64,000 nucleotides of DNA from Umbelopsis ramanniana AG (GCF_025399195.1 NW_026252088.1:711360-775359); one strand, 5' to 3'; positions 38,734 through 50,517 are shown, numbered from the stretch's first letter. Program-made: numbers and translations. Notes: generated from the letters alone by a model not told the origin.

Positions 38734-39195
38734 ATGTCTATCACAACGCTAAAGCACCAACATCAAGGATCAGGAAGAAAGCTCACAAACGCTTTCTCAA
38801 AGCTCAATCTCACACGACGCACATCATCTACGCAGATGGAACAACAGCCGGCGTCACCCACTTCATCTATTAGCTCACAACCATCAGTAGCCTCCACAGA
38901 ACCAGCCAGTCCTAAAAGACGAGTGTCATTTGCAGACGCACCTCCAAAAGTGCATTACTTTGATAGGGCAGATCATGAGGAAGAATGCTTCATATTCGAT
39001 GCCAGACTGGAAGATGAGAAGAATTGTCCATGGAAGTATTACCTTAAGGAAGAGAAGAAGGGTTTTAAAGGAACCCTCAAAGCCATGCTCGGCATGAATA
39101 GCAAGAAATGCATTAACGAGAGCGATGAAGAATGGGAAGAATATCAACCTTCGAATGTTTGGCGACACGATGCAACCACTGTTTTTATGTTTTGA
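38734..39195 (+). CDS. Orphan protein with an RVxF (PP1-docking) motif
   Basis: Single exon, 153 codons from ATG 38734 (MSITTLKHQHQGSGRKL); upstream in-frame sequence starts only from TTG. The first 60 residues are Ser/Thr/Gln-rich. Next comes KRRVSFADAPPKVHYFDRA, where RRVSFA fits the protein phosphatase 1 docking consensus [R/K]VxF preceded by basic residues. The C-terminal half is compact and acidic (HEEECFIFDARLEDEKNCPW, SDEEWEEYQPSNVWRHD). No signal peptide or membrane segment. I do not recognise the family. A PP1 regulatory role is inference from one short motif. Confidence 0.7.
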   Translation: MSITTLKHQHQGSGRKLTNAFSKLNLTRRTSSTQMEQQPASPTSSISSQPSVASTEPASPKRRVSFADAPPKVHYFDRADHEEECFIFDARLEDEKNCPWKYYLKEEKKGFKGTLKAMLGMNSKKCINESDEEWEEYQPSNVWRHDATTVFMF

Positions 39196-39860
39196 TCGAC
39201 CCATGGCTCCGATCTCAGTCTGACTGGAACAAAGCTTTTTTGCTGGGAGATTCTCTCATGGCATTGGCTGGTACAAGCCACTTCTCCCTTCTATTCCCAA
39301 CAACCTATATCAACCTGTACATATGTATGTCCACTACAGAAAAAGACACTCCATCCTATATGATGAATTATTTTAGATACCAATGATAAAATGGATATTA
39401 TATAACTGACTTGCCTGGGCTATGACTGTTTTTTCACGGGTGATTTGGTTTGTTTGTGCCTGCGTCCCAAGTCACGGTCGGTCATGAAAAGAGGAGAGGC
39501 TTCTTTACTTTGATAGAAACTGGGACTGACTTGAAAAAGTTTGCCATTTTGCGGAATATGCTCATGGATGATAGAGTCATTGTAAAATTGCATGCTTGTC
39601 GCCTGAGCAAGCCAGTTGATTTCACATGATACCCACATCCCATTATTATCTTACAAAATGCCAAAAGCGCGTTGCCATATTTGATCTGCCGGATAGTTTC
39701 CACTTACTTGCATGGTCAAGTCATTTTATTAGCTCGTGATATTTCGTTGTGTATAAATACATTATAACGCTGGCCTGCCTGATCACCTTCTATTCCTCCC
39801 TCTCTCCTTTCTACCATCTTTCTTCCTCGAATTCAATCCACTTCTCACACCATCATATCG
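39196..39860. other. 665-bp intergenic region
   Basis: 3' flank of the orphan and promoter of the LITAF gene, with a pyrimidine-rich leader at 39775-39850. The minus-strand open frames here lack any signature. Confidence 0.55.
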
Positions 39861-40843
39861 ATGCTGACAACCAAAGCACAGTATTCATCCACTTCCAATC
39901 TGGCTATTCAGTCACCTGTGCCAACACACCTACAAGATCCACTACATAGTAGAAAGGACAAACAAGTGCATCGATATCATGGTACCGCAGCTGTGCCGCC
40001 CTCACCGACCCAAAGCGACCATAGCACACGAGATCAACATATCACTATGAACACGCCAGATCATGGAAAAACACATCGGTTACGCTCTCCTACCTTAGAC
40101 CAATCGCAAAATATAAGAGATCAATCTTCATCGAGCATCCCAACCTATACCATAACAGAATACGAAGAAGCGACCAGTACCAAGCAATTTCAAACGCAGG
40201 ACGAAAAATCGGCTTATGGAGACCCGACCGTGTTACCAACTCTAACAAGACCAAGTCCATCACCTCTGTCCGCTTACTCGGCTCACTCCAGCTTTAGTCA
40301 CGCATCTTCAAATATTGATACTCCTCATTCCATATTTCACCGACAGCATTTTTTCTCTTCTCCTTCAGTCTCTTCTTCCATGCCGAGGTTAGAAGATCCT
40401 ATCAATGATCAGATCACTGAAAAATCAGTTGCCCACACCCATGATAGTCGTCGCCCCCACCTTCTTGAACGTCACTCAATGCCGTTGCCGTCTCTACCTG
40501 ATTTCGAAGTAGAAGCCTACTGTCCTTCCTGTAAAAAATGGGTTATGACCAGAATCAGGTATCGATCCGGCGCCGGTGTTTGGCTTTTCAGCTTCGTTTT
40601 GTAAGTAACTACCATCTACCGGGCATATATGTCCTGTCTTTTACTAATAGGCTTTCATCCTTAGACTTGTCTTGACCATTGTGTTCTTCTGGATTCCGTT
40701 CTATGTAAAATATTTTAAAGGTACGTTAGAGTTTGATCTCAAAGCGAATTACCCGGTCATTGTGCCTAACGGACATTTTTTTAGACGTTGTACACTTCTG
40801 CCCCTCGTGCGGTCACAAAATTGGTCGTTTCCGCAAGATATAG
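39861..40843 (+). CDS. LITAF-domain protein
   Basis: Three exons, 39861-40600, 40665-40720 and 40785-40843. A long disordered Ser/Thr/Pro/His-rich N-terminus (about 215 residues) precedes a C-terminal LITAF domain. In that domain, the first zinc knuckle EAYCPSCKKWVMTRI is followed by a hydrophobic membrane-inserting helix (LFSFVLLVLTIVFFWIPFY) and the second knuckle HFCPSCGHKIGRFRKI. The two CPSC pairs bind one zinc and anchor the protein on the cytosolic face of endosomal or lysosomal membranes. The gene ends almost immediately after the second knuckle, as usual. A small tail-to-tail gap separates it from the Arb1-like gene. Confidence 0.92.
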
Positions 40844-41045
40844 AGTGACTTATATATAATACCCATATACCCCCCAGGCAACTACATATAATCGCCTTCC
40901 CCGAATAATTGCACTGTCATCGCTTATTTGAATGAAAACGAACCACCCAAAAAATACATATATATATAACAAATGTACATTTCCCCTCCAAAAAAATGAA
41001 GTGAAATTTTTTGAGTTTGTGAGATCATATTATTACAAAAACGAT

Positions 41046-42393
41046 TTACATATCCGTATCGCTATCCTCTCCTTCCTCTATATAAAATGACGGAAACATG
41101 GAGCAAACTTGATCAACATACCATTGCCCATTATCAAGTTGGTAGAAGTCTGCTGAAAATACCATGTTCGGGATAAAGCGATCGCCAATATTCTTTTCCA
41201 ATAAAATTGAATACTGTTCAGATTCTTGTTCGTACTTGCACACTTTGATGGTAACATAGACACCAGACACAGAGTGCTGTGGATTTGACTGGCTGGCATT
41301 TGGTGTGGTGGTGGATGATGATTCAGTGGCGCCAGATTGACCTTCCACATGGACGACTTTGACTTTTTGCATAGGTATTTTGTTGACAACCTTACGACCT
41401 TCATGCTTTCCCACAATAGGCTCCACGATGGCAACCGCCTCCGGTCTGGTCATACCAACAATGTCCGACAAAAAGTTTCCATATGTGGCTTCTAGGTTAC
41501 TATCACCGGTATTCCAAGTGGGGGTGAAGTCTACAATGTCTTTTTGCTGGCCCTCAAACAGAATGCAACACGCTTGATTGAATTTGTCTGGAAACATGTT
41601 GATCAAGACTTTACAATTGGGGAGTTCATGACGGGCTGCTTCACAAATGGCTCTGGCTTTTGCAATGTCATCAGCGTATTCTGGACACACGTTGCGAATT
41701 TCGAGATATCGTAAGAAGGCGTCAACGACACCCGGGGCTTCGTGGAATTCTGACAATTGAATAAATTTGGATTGTCGAATAAACCGGCTGCCAAAATAGA
41801 TCTGCGCCACCTCTGAGAAGCTGACTGTGGTGTCTTCGTCAAGATCATCATCAACAGCATCGATTCCAGTCTTGGCCGCCTCAAAGTCCTCTTCCATCAA
41901 TTCTTCGCCAGGATTATCAGATCCGGTTGTTCGGCCCAAAAATGCGTTTTGTCCAGTATTGATGCCGCCGAATCGTAGGTAATCGTCAAAGATATTTTTT
42001 TTGGATATCGAAAACTTGTGATTCTTTCTGTACTTGGCCATGGCATACTCGACGCGTTGCCCAAGTGGTCGTGCCCTATGGATGCGACATACAATGTTAC
42101 TTTTTCAGCGTCACGCAGATAATTACAGGATGCTGTCAAGTAACTTACGGGTTGAAAGGGTCGTTTTCGGGATCCTCGTTGTACTTTTCAACATAGTCGT
42201 CAGGGATGATTGAACCGGCTTCAGGAAGATTAGCCGTCTTTGCCTTTCTCTTCTTCTTTTTCGGCTTCTTTTTCACTTCGATTACATTACTATCCGATTC
42301 AGCTTCAATTGTGGTTGCATTGGTCGAGTCTTGTTCATCATTTGATGGCTCGGTTTGTTTGAACAACTCATCGTCGTCGTTATGATCCATCAT
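41046..42393 (-). CDS. Arb1-like subunit of the Argonaute siRNA chaperone (ARC) complex
   Basis: Two exons, 42149-42393 and 41046-42075, joined at DPFNP/ARPLGQRVEYA. The most likely start is ATG 42393 (MMDHNDDDELFKQ); further upstream the frame has no ATG. An acidic N-terminus with a Lys-rich block (KKKPKKKKRKAK, nuclear-localisation-like) leads to a conserved body: YRKNHKFSISKKNIFDDYLR, FGGINTGQNAFLG, FGSRFIRQSKFIQLSEFHEA, FLRYLEIRNVCPEYADDI and WNTGDSNLEATYGNFLSDIV. These match my memory of the Arb1 family (PF09692). In fission yeast Arb1 acts with Argonaute in siRNA loading and heterochromatin. RNAi function here is inference. Confidence 0.85.
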
Positions 42394-42624
42394 CTCCTGC
42401 GCTTGAGCCTTGACTTCGGCCAAATGCCCAAGACTAGTCTAGTAAGTTACGTGTTGGGCTATAGTGAATGATTGAACACAGAGAGGCAATTACATTTGCT
42501 CCTGAAAGCCATTGGTATTGGCGTCTTCCATGACGGGTCAAAAGAGTTTAAGGTGGTAGTCTTTGGCAGGACAAATAATCCACACATGAAGTTGACTGCT
42601 TTTTTATTTATCACCATGTCTCTT

Positions 42625-43765
42625 CTACTGCATCAAGCTATCTTTCAAATGCTGCGTAGTGTCTCTCACAACCGCATCAAGTATGGTATGAATCTGCTCA
42701 CATCCTTCCGTAGCTAAGGATGCCACACTCTCCAACATATCAACGTGAAGGCGAGATTCCATTGACATCAAATTCACTTTTCCCGTTCGAGGCAGGATGG
42801 CAACCGTCAGTTCTGGACTATCTGATGACTCTTCAAGATAATTGAGATCTGGAAGAAAGAAACATTCGTTATTAGATGTCATTCGTGAAAGGCTTTAATT
42901 CAAATCTTTGAACGTACCCAGCACAGGTTGCTTGTCAATACATCCTGCCGTTGAAGCACAAACGTAGTCGATCATGGGAATACCAGCGTCAATCAATGCC
43001 ATCGTCGCAGCATTAATACAGGCTTGCAAAGTTCCTGTGTGACAAAAGTTTCAGACACTGTAGACCACCAAGAGTTTCTACAATCCGGGATGCATTACCT
43101 CCATCATGCTGAAGCACTTGCAAATAAATATCGATTTGTGAGCGAGGGAACTGTGACGTTTGCACTACAGGCTCGAATGTTTGTCTAATTGATGATGCTA
43201 TTTCCAATGATCGCCTAGATAAAACGTCAAACATTTAATGCCATTGTCATATCTCCATCACCATTTTTGCCGTGGAGTCAGTAGTTACTTGTCATTTTTG
43301 GATCGCTTTTTACGCTCGCTTGTGCTGAAGGGTGCCACGTTGAACTCTACATTAATGATGGCTCTATCGTGTAATATTTGCATTCGGTGACGGACCTGGT
43401 TGGATAAAATATGAGCTATGGTACCAGTATCCTGTTGTAATGGTAGCCAACATACCTCCTGTGGACCATATACCGCCGCCAAAACTTTGGTGTTTCCCTG
43501 TTCAATGTATGCCGATCCGTCTGCCTGAGCGAGAACACTGGTTTTCGCAATGATTTTTCTCAGTTCATTGGGTCTTCGACCATCAACGCGGAGACCTGAG
43601 GAAGAATGTTAATATGGACATGGTTTGTGACTACTCGTACATGTTTAGTGTTAGGATCTCAGTATACCTTCCGGTGTAAGAAGCTCTAATCGCGACTATT
43701 TCAGAGAAAACAAAGTCAGGTATGTTGGTAGAAGTTCAAGTGTTGCGAATGACAATAATTACCAT
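42625..43765 (-). CDS. RRP41: Exosome RNase-PH-like subunit RRP41 (Ski6/EXOSC4)
   Basis: Core ring subunit of the RNA exosome. The first coding exon is the ATG alone (43763-43765), followed by an intron. The second exon (43668-43695) gives SRLELLTPE. Later exons give GLRVDGRRPNELRKIIAKTS, VLAQADGSAYIEQGNTKVLA, AVYGPQE, VNVEFNVAPFSTSERKKRS, SLEIASSIRQTFEPVV, FPRSQIDIYLQVLQHDGG and an INAATMALIDAGIPMIDYV segment, ending CEQIHTILDAV...SLMQ at 42625. The LRVDGRRPNELRKI and FSTSERK motifs identify RRP41 among the six RNase PH-like subunits. Like other eukaryotic ring subunits it is expected to be catalytically inactive. Intron positions in the middle are approximate. Confidence 0.93.
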
Positions 43766-44818
43766 GCTGTGTGATTTTAAGTTGTGCTTTGAGGAGTGAT
43801 CTGAAATTCAACTTTTTCGACGGCAAGTTTTTTTTTCCTTCGTTTGCGGAGTTGCTTTCCGTCAATTCTTGCTGAGATTAGCTTATTACGTTGGCGGTCA
43901 CTTCAGGATATACCTGATATGTTGTAGAACGACAAAAACTCGATTAAACCATGAGGACGAAGCCAATTGTCATTGAATTTTTTTATTTTAAATTTATTAA
44001 AGAAGAACAGTAGTGCCAATGGATAAATTCATCACGTAATAATAGATCAGCTTTGACACACGCATGAGGCCAAGGTTATCAGCCGTTTAAATCATACTCG
44101 AGGTGGTCTATACCAGAGAATAGGTGCATACTACAAGATCTAGAAATTTAAAACAAATTCAACCGGTTTTCTTATTGTCAACACTTGCGAAGGAGTGTCT
44201 TGGTTCATCCACTTTGACCTTGATTGTCTTAAAGGTTGTAAAAAATGATCTTCATATAGACTACACGATTTTATCGTCTAATTACTCAAACTATCAAACA
44301 TGACAGCAAATAGCTACAAGATATATCTTAAATGTTGATATATTTTTATCGGCAATTGTGGAAAGTAGTTGTATTTTTTTTCTTTTGCCATCGACGCTCC
44401 AATTGCACACTCAAAGTCTTATAGAAAAACGGCGTTCATCATTGAGAATGACGACAAATATTGAGTTGTGAGTTGTAAGAAATGAGAAGATGATAGGATG
44501 CTATCGACAATCATTAATAAATTCCTGCCGTAAAAAGAAGCTGCTTCTTCACATCTGCATTAATCCTTCAGCCGTATTTGCTATCTCAGCAGCATTAAGA
44601 AAATCTAACTCTCGGCCAAAGTACATGTATTACAGATAATTTTTTATTTCATGATATACACATGTATAAGTAGAATATGATACAAATAGAGTTAAAAAAA
44701 AGGGTATATCCAAGTTCAACCGGGAAACCCTTCGGTGCATTTGCTGAGGAATTCAAAAGGCATTTTTGATAAATGCAAATAAGAGAAACTGTACTAATCC
44801 GATAGAGTATTATATACT
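43766..44818. other. 1.05-kb intergenic region
   Basis: Between the RRP41 5' end and the MFS transporter 3' end. A short minus-strand frame near 44160-44235 (ending VDNKKTG) looks faintly like a protein tail, but it has no upstream exon that I could find. Confidence 0.5.
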
Positions 44819-46983
44819 TCATGCGCTGGGAGTGTCCTCGACATGCTCATGTTCGACACCCTTTTCATCTTGAAATTTTTCAGCAGAATCTCCTTTAGAA
44901 GTTTGTGCTTCATTACTTCCAGTAGCGTGAGCTTGATCGGCTTGGGCTTGCTTAAGATCTTCAGTATTTGAGAGTTCCAAAAGGTTTTCCTTCGCGACTT
45001 CTTTACGGAAAATTTTCCTCTTAATCCATCGTCCAGCTTGACGCCATTGATAAGCAGCATGCTTGTGAGTAGGAACGGAGAATACAATATCCAACTCTTC
45101 GAGAGTGTAACCCTTGGTTTCAGGAACAAAGAACAAGATAAGGAAGAAACCAATAATACACCATCCTGCATACCAACAGAAAGCACCAGTAGGAGTGAAT
45201 GCAGCCAATTGCGCTGGGAACACCAAAGCCAAGATGAAAGAGAAAGTCCAGGTGACGAAAGTAGCGAATGACATACCAACATCACGGATATGGAGTGGGA
45301 AAGCTTCGGCACTGTACGTGAAAGGAATAGGTCCTTCTCCTGGAGAGTAAAAGATCATAAAGGCGTAGATACCAAAAGCAATGAGACCAAGTCTAGTTGT
45401 TTCATCTTGGGCAAAGAAGGAGAAACCGGTGAACAGCAAAGCAGCGGCCATAAGAGGGAAAGTGGAAAGCAAAAGTGGTCGTCTACCCCAAGTGTCAATA
45501 AGTTTGATGGCTGGAAGAGCGAACAGGAAGTTGAGGATACCAGCACCCAAACTGGCAGTGATAGCAGTTTGATCGGAGATACCAGCTTGCTTGAAGATAA
45601 CAGAGGAATAGTACATGATGACATTGACACCACAGAATTGTTGTAAAAACATGACAATGAAGGAAGCAAGGGCGGCTCTTCGGTTACGAGCAACAGTGAA
45701 GAGTTCAGCCAAAGGATTACCACGTTGGAAAGCAGCCTCCTCCTGTACAGATTCATGAATGAGATACAGATCGGCCGCAGCTTGCAGTTCAGTCCAACGA
45801 AGACGCTTCAAAGAGTTAAATGCCTTGTTGTAGCGACCCTTCCTTGCGTAGTAACGAGGAGTATCTGGACCGAAGTAGATCATTGACATGACAATAAGAG
45901 GAGCAACAACAGTAGAACCCAACATCAATCGCCAGTTTAGACCACCCTCGCTTGTGATATTCATGAACGCCACGTCAATAATATCTAGGAAAGACAATCC
46001 ATGTTAATTTACGTGAGTCCAATAAGCATCGTAGTGGGTAAAAAAACCTGTATTTGCTGTACTTACATCCCAACATGATACCGAAAGCAGTGAAAGTTTG
46101 CCAAAGCATGACAAGACCGCCACGAATTGATGGTGGAACGGATTCGGCAGTATAGACAGGAACTGAAGCTGAGTTGTTTCCGATAGAGATACCCAAAAGG
46201 AGACGAGCCACGAACAAACTGACCCAAGATTGAGAAAAGGCCTGCCAAAGAGAGGCTGCGACACCAAGTGTGCATCCAATGAAGATAGATCCACGTCGAC
46301 CAAACCAGTTAGACAGTGGAACGTTTATCCAAACACCAGCGACGGCGCATGCAAGATATGGCGCACCTGTATGGAATCGGAGTCTTTAGTTGGTTGTTTG
46401 TTTTTTTGGGCTGCGGGGTAGGTTCTCTGGTTGCAGCAGTGCACTTACCGTTCACTAAGCCTTGCAGCAAGGTGTTATCAGTCAAACCGAATTGTTCAAC
46501 GAAGAAAAGTTGAGCTCCATTCACAACAGTTTCGTCCATGCCTTGTACAACAGCAGCCATAGCGCCGACACTGACATGTGCAATGGTGACTCAGTAAAGA
46601 TGATAGCAAGCACGATAACTATTGACAAAAACTGTACTTACGCTGCCAAGAAGTACATTTGAGCAGGTTGGTGCCATCGATGAGTAACTTCACGTCTTAA
46701 AACTTCCTTTTCTTCTTCTGTAATATCAGTCCGACTTTCCCAATTGTCAGGGTCCTAGATAGAAAAAATTGTTCCTTATCAATTAGACACATAATGAAGG
46801 GAGGGAATTTTGGCTGAAGGAATCGAATAGACGACTTACATTCGCCAGTAATGCACCACGCTTGATCACATCTTCATATTCTTCAAGACCGTTTTGGTTA
46901 ATGATATTGGTTGCAACATCCAACACCTCCTTTTCTGATTTGACGACTAGAGGTTTGCCCTTCTCTGTATCAGCTACGTGCAT
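44819..46983 (-). CDS. MFS sugar/polyol transporter with N-terminal extension
   Basis: Twelve-span sugar porter of the major facilitator superfamily. Five or six exons; start MHVADTEKGKPLVVKSEKEV at 46983, end HEHVEDTPSA at 44819. The first 90 or so residues are cytoplasmic (EEKEVLRREVTHRWHQPAQM). Signature motifs follow: VVQGMDETVVNGAQLFFVEQ, NWFGRRGSIFIG, RLLLGISIGNNSASVPVYTA, FLQQFCGVNVIMYYSSVIF, DTWGRRPLL and the PETKGYTLEELD end motif. A long acidic C-terminal tail (about 90 residues) has many Glu, Lys and Gln. This extended subgroup is seen in fungal hexose/inositol-type carriers; substrate cannot be told from sequence. It is intron-containing, unlike the transporter at 55609. Confidence 0.92.
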
Positions 46984-48247
46984 TTTCGAAAGTGTGGAGA
47001 AAGTGCGGGGTAGTTGGATATACGAATAAGTTGGGGTTGGGTGGAGGATTTATATAAGCGAAACTTTGGACACCTTTGCTAACTGGCTAGTATGAGAATG
47101 GGTTTCAGGAAGTCGAAAAAGACACCTCAGATAGCTAAATATGGTGTATAACATTGGCGGAGTTTAACTGGGTGACATAGTGCTTCTTCGTTTGCCCACA
47201 ATCTAACTTCCTCATTGGTTAGCCTTCTTCGTCATTTGCCGAAAACTTTCGAGCATGAGTTTTGTTCTAATTGCCATACGGAGCCAAAGTTCAACCTGTA
47301 ATGATAATATGATTAACTGACACAGCCATCCATTCTTGTGGTTATGTCATTTAGCTTTCTAATTTCTCCGTCTAATAGACCGCTCAAGATTAATTACTTT
47401 ACTGCCATGGTATCCGTTGCACTTCACAACGCTGCTCATGGTGATCAATTGCATTGCCTTGATATTGCGATTTAGTGTGTTCATTGAATGAACATGATGC
47501 GACGTCTAACGTGACCAGATATGAACTTGCCCGCTACGGCTAATTTTTATTTGGTTTTTGTGGGGCATTACTGTCTCACGCCATGCAAGTTTTTCCTTCT
47601 GTCTTGACTTTTTTGCTAAAAATCGCAAAACGAAACCTTGCAAACGAGGAAACATCCGAACCGTGTGACCACAATATTCGATCGCCTAGTCATAATTTGC
47701 GCTACGCTTTTGGACAATAATAATAGCCGTGTCTTTCCTTCCCTGGCGGCATAAATCTACAACTACAGCTGAAGAAACGCATCTCATGATGCATGCCCCC
47801 CGCAACCCTGTTCATTTCCGCTGATAGTCCGCAAACTCGTTGATAACCATATATGGCCCTTTACCTCTTTCCATCTCCTCTTGATTGTCCACTGCATAGG
47901 CCAGGAAAACTCAGAATATCAACTTAGTCGCATATGGCAAATACACAATCTGCTTTGTCAATCTACTAACTTGCTAAATAGAGGGAAAGTGCTGGGGACA
48001 TAGTCGTTTAGTCATATTGGATGGACGTCGGGTTACCGAAAGACGGGAAATTTATTGTTTCATTTTGACCTAAGCTTAAGTTGAAGAAGTCAAAAGATCT
48101 TCAAATTTGACGGTTACCAGAAACTATCTTATCTTTTAACGGAGCAGGTAGCACCATTTCAAAATATCTACTGCTGTAGATTTACTAATAGTTTACTGAT
48201 GGTTTCTGGATATAGATATATGAAAACAAAAACTAGTCAAATGTACC
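46984..48247. other. 1.26-kb intergenic region
   Basis: Long promoter side of the MFS transporter and 3' flank of the antizyme gene. TATA-like tatataag near 47050-47060 lies about 70 bp upstream of the transporter ATG. No coding frame recognised. Confidence 0.5.
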
Positions 48248-49268
48248 TTAGATCTCATATCCGAATAGTATGAAATCTGACTTTTGGTGGTAGGTTTGAG
48301 GGTGGACTAATGTAAATCCAACGTACATAAACGCTCGGAGCAAATTGCCTAAGTTAGATTATATCGAGGTGATACAGTCAATCATAAGTTTTTGTTCCTT
48401 ATCCTAGTCTTGTTCTTGAAAACCTGACTTACCATTGTTGACAGGATGGTCAATCGCCACAACTAGGCGATTACAATCCGACCTGTTTTCTGCCATTTCG
48501 ATTAAGCTTATAATGCTACGTAATAAGAGATACATTAGATCTCGCTCTAACAGTGTTCCTGAAGGATGAAAAGCTTACCATCTTTGGAATTCACCATCTG
48601 CCCAGGTTGTGGGCCCCGAAAGTGCGGCCGGAGGTTGCATGAAGATGGTATCATTCCAAATAAAGGCTTGACACTCTATAAACTCCAGACCAAGGCCTTC
48701 TTTTGACACAGTCACATTCAGACTTTGCTTGATCTCCTTTGAAATAGGGGAATCTGGGAACAATGCCTTTGCAAATCCAGACACCGCTGCACCAGAAAGC
48801 GGGTTAGAACATCTATTCACCGTATTTGACTATGAATGCGCCACATACCTTCTTTCTTCTCTACCACATTGATACTCCTGAAGCGAGAAAGTTCAACATG
48901 AACATGTTCACGATCCACAGGTTCTAGAGGGGGGGAAGGGGGAGCTGAAGCGGCGGCATTTAAGCTTTGAAGTAAGATGGGTCGAGTTTCATTACAACTC
49001 TGGGTGGTGAGAATCATTTTTTCCTGCTTGTAAGTTGAAGCAGGTATGTTGGGGATGGTGATCAAACTGGTGTGGTGCGACAATTTCTACTACTACTACT
49101 ACTATTTGATATATTTTGTTTGGTGGCCTTAGAGCACAGAGAATTGGAAGAGTAAAGGAGGATTACGATATTGTTTGCCAGTGCTGCTAATTGAAAGTGG
49201 TTCCCTGCAAAATGGCAAAAATTGTTAGATTTTAATTACTACATCATGCTGAGTAGCAAGTTACGCAT
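48248..49268 (-). CDS. Ornithine decarboxylase antizyme with +1 programmed frameshift
   Basis: Polyamine-feedback protein that binds ornithine decarboxylase and delivers it to the proteasome. Exons as I read them: 49265-49268, 48996-49204, 48849-48877, 48579-48786, 48433-48482 and 48248-48348. ORF1 is 48 codons (MRNHFQLAALANNIV... RNCRTTPV) and stops at TGA 49062-49064. A +1 slip at GTT-TGA-T enters DHHPQHTCFNLQAGKND. Splicing then joins the antizyme domain: ALFPDSPISKEIKQSLNVTV, FIWNDTIFMQPPAAL, CNRLVVAIDHPVNNGNLLRA and FMYVGFTLVHPQ, ending ILFGYEI. Exon phases are consistent through to the stop, giving 199 residues. The domain is clear; the first exon and ORF1 are inference. Confidence 0.82.
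49061..49067 (-). promoter_or_regulatory. Candidate +1 ribosomal frameshift site GTT-TGA-T
   Basis: On the minus strand ORF1 ends CCA GTT TGA T. Skipping the first T of TGA puts the ribosome in the GAT CAC CAT frame that leads into the antizyme domain. Known antizyme sites are X-UGA, usually UCC-UGA-U, and the U after UGA is kept here. High polyamine normally raises the shift; here that is inferred from the family. Confidence 0.65.
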
Positions 49269-50120
49269 AACGTACGGATGGAACTCTCTAATGCTAGAAA
49301 AAGGTAGGTGAAAAGGTGGACAAAAGTCGATGGAAGCAACCGAAAAGTTGAAGAGATGAGCTTTCGTTTAGTCTTTTGTAAAGATGCTGAATTTTCAGTT
49401 GCTGCAAGCAAGCGATTGGTGATTTGTCAAAACTGAAGGAAGTTGTTTTGAATAATCAGGCGCTTTTTAAAATTTTTCCCTAAGACCAGTTTTTTCAACA
49501 ATGCTGCCGATAAATGATCTGATATAAAGCGTGAGTCTGTTGCTTTACAGAATTGAAGTGAGAGCATTCCATCAAAATCCCTAACTTAAGGTTGCTCTTT
49601 TTTTCAAGTAGATATGGTTAGAATCGAACCATCTTTTTAACTTTTAAACCGACCGCTTCACTCGTAAAGGGCCCAAGCCAATTTGTTGGACAGGGACACT
49701 CCATATTGCATAACATATGCGGAATTTCACGCGAGAGGCCAAAGTAGAATATCCAACTAATGAACCCAAGTGTCATGCTCTACTTGATTGCCTGGCCTGA
49801 AAGCTGTCAGCTGAGTTTCCATTCTATCAGATTTGCAACCCTCATAGTGGTGAATAGCCAACTAAAGAAAGATTGACAATGTCGTCTCTACAACGCACAT
49901 CGTGCAGCAAAATCGGTATGGTAAGACATAAACGTTGGTTACATGAAGAGATGCCTCATTTTAGACCATGAGTGATATCATTGACGTCGCTTATTTTCCA
50001 AACAAGATTGCAAAATGACTTTTTTATTGTTTCAATTTTTGGTAACCGTTCGGCCAGTCAGCAACCGATAGAATACTGTACCATTCCACACAATTTCACT
50101 TTTTATATTCTACAAAGGAC
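49269..50120. other. 850-bp intergenic region
   Basis: Upstream of the antizyme gene. A minus-strand inverted repeat around 49609-49633 (tggtt/aacca arms with a cgattct loop) resembles a tRNA T-arm/B-box but no full cloverleaf can be drawn. Confidence 0.5.
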
Positions 50121-50517
50121 TCAAACGCCATTTCTATATTCTAGAACCTTGTTGACGTAATACGCGCCGGCAGCCAGAGAAACAATAGTAAGCGCTACGG
50201 GTACGGGCTTGCGGAAGCCGGTTTTGACAGCACGAGGACCCATTGCTCCAGCAAGGACAAGGGAAGCGACAGCAGCTGTTTCAGCACCATAATCTTTGTT
50301 CTCCTTCAAAAGGTAGGCGGCGCCACCATAAAGAGAAGCTACACCAAGGCCAGCAACGAGCGATGGAGTTGAACGGGTCTTAGCAAAGCCGGCGATTCCG
50401 CTGAATGAATGCATGTGTTAGACTATGGAAGAGAAAAAGCACTAGCTTCCATTGCAGTGATTACTTTACCCGACGGCGCAAAGTGCTGCCATGGTCATAG
50501 CTGTGTGATGAGACATT
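50121..50517 (-). CDS. TMEM14-family small membrane protein
   Basis: Two exons, 50471-50517 and 50121-50400, giving MSHHTAMTMAALCAVGGIAG then FAKTRSTPSLVAGLGVASLY. About 107 residues with four short hydrophobic, Gly/Ala-rich spans (GVASLYGGAAYLLKE, TAAVASLVLAGAMGPR, VALTIVSLAAGAYYVNK). The GIxGFxKxxSxPSLxAGxxxG pattern is the TMEM14 (UPF0136) signature. Animal relatives sit in mitochondria; TMEM14C is linked to heme synthesis. Localisation and function in this fungus are not shown by sequence. Confidence 0.9.

Noticed and set aside
44160-44240. Short minus-strand frame resembling a transporter tail
   Set aside because: About 25 codons after a stop, with no convincing upstream exon.
48902-48935. 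Alternative antizyme shift site TCG-TGA near 48910
   Set aside because: The frame ending there has no ATG without extra exons, and the stretch lies inside an intron with a good polypyrimidine acceptor in the preferred model.
49609-49633. Possible tRNA on the minus strand (ggttcgattct resembles a B box/T-arm)
   Set aside because: No matching acceptor stem, D-arm or anticodon arm could be placed at the right distance; only a 5-bp hairpin is present.
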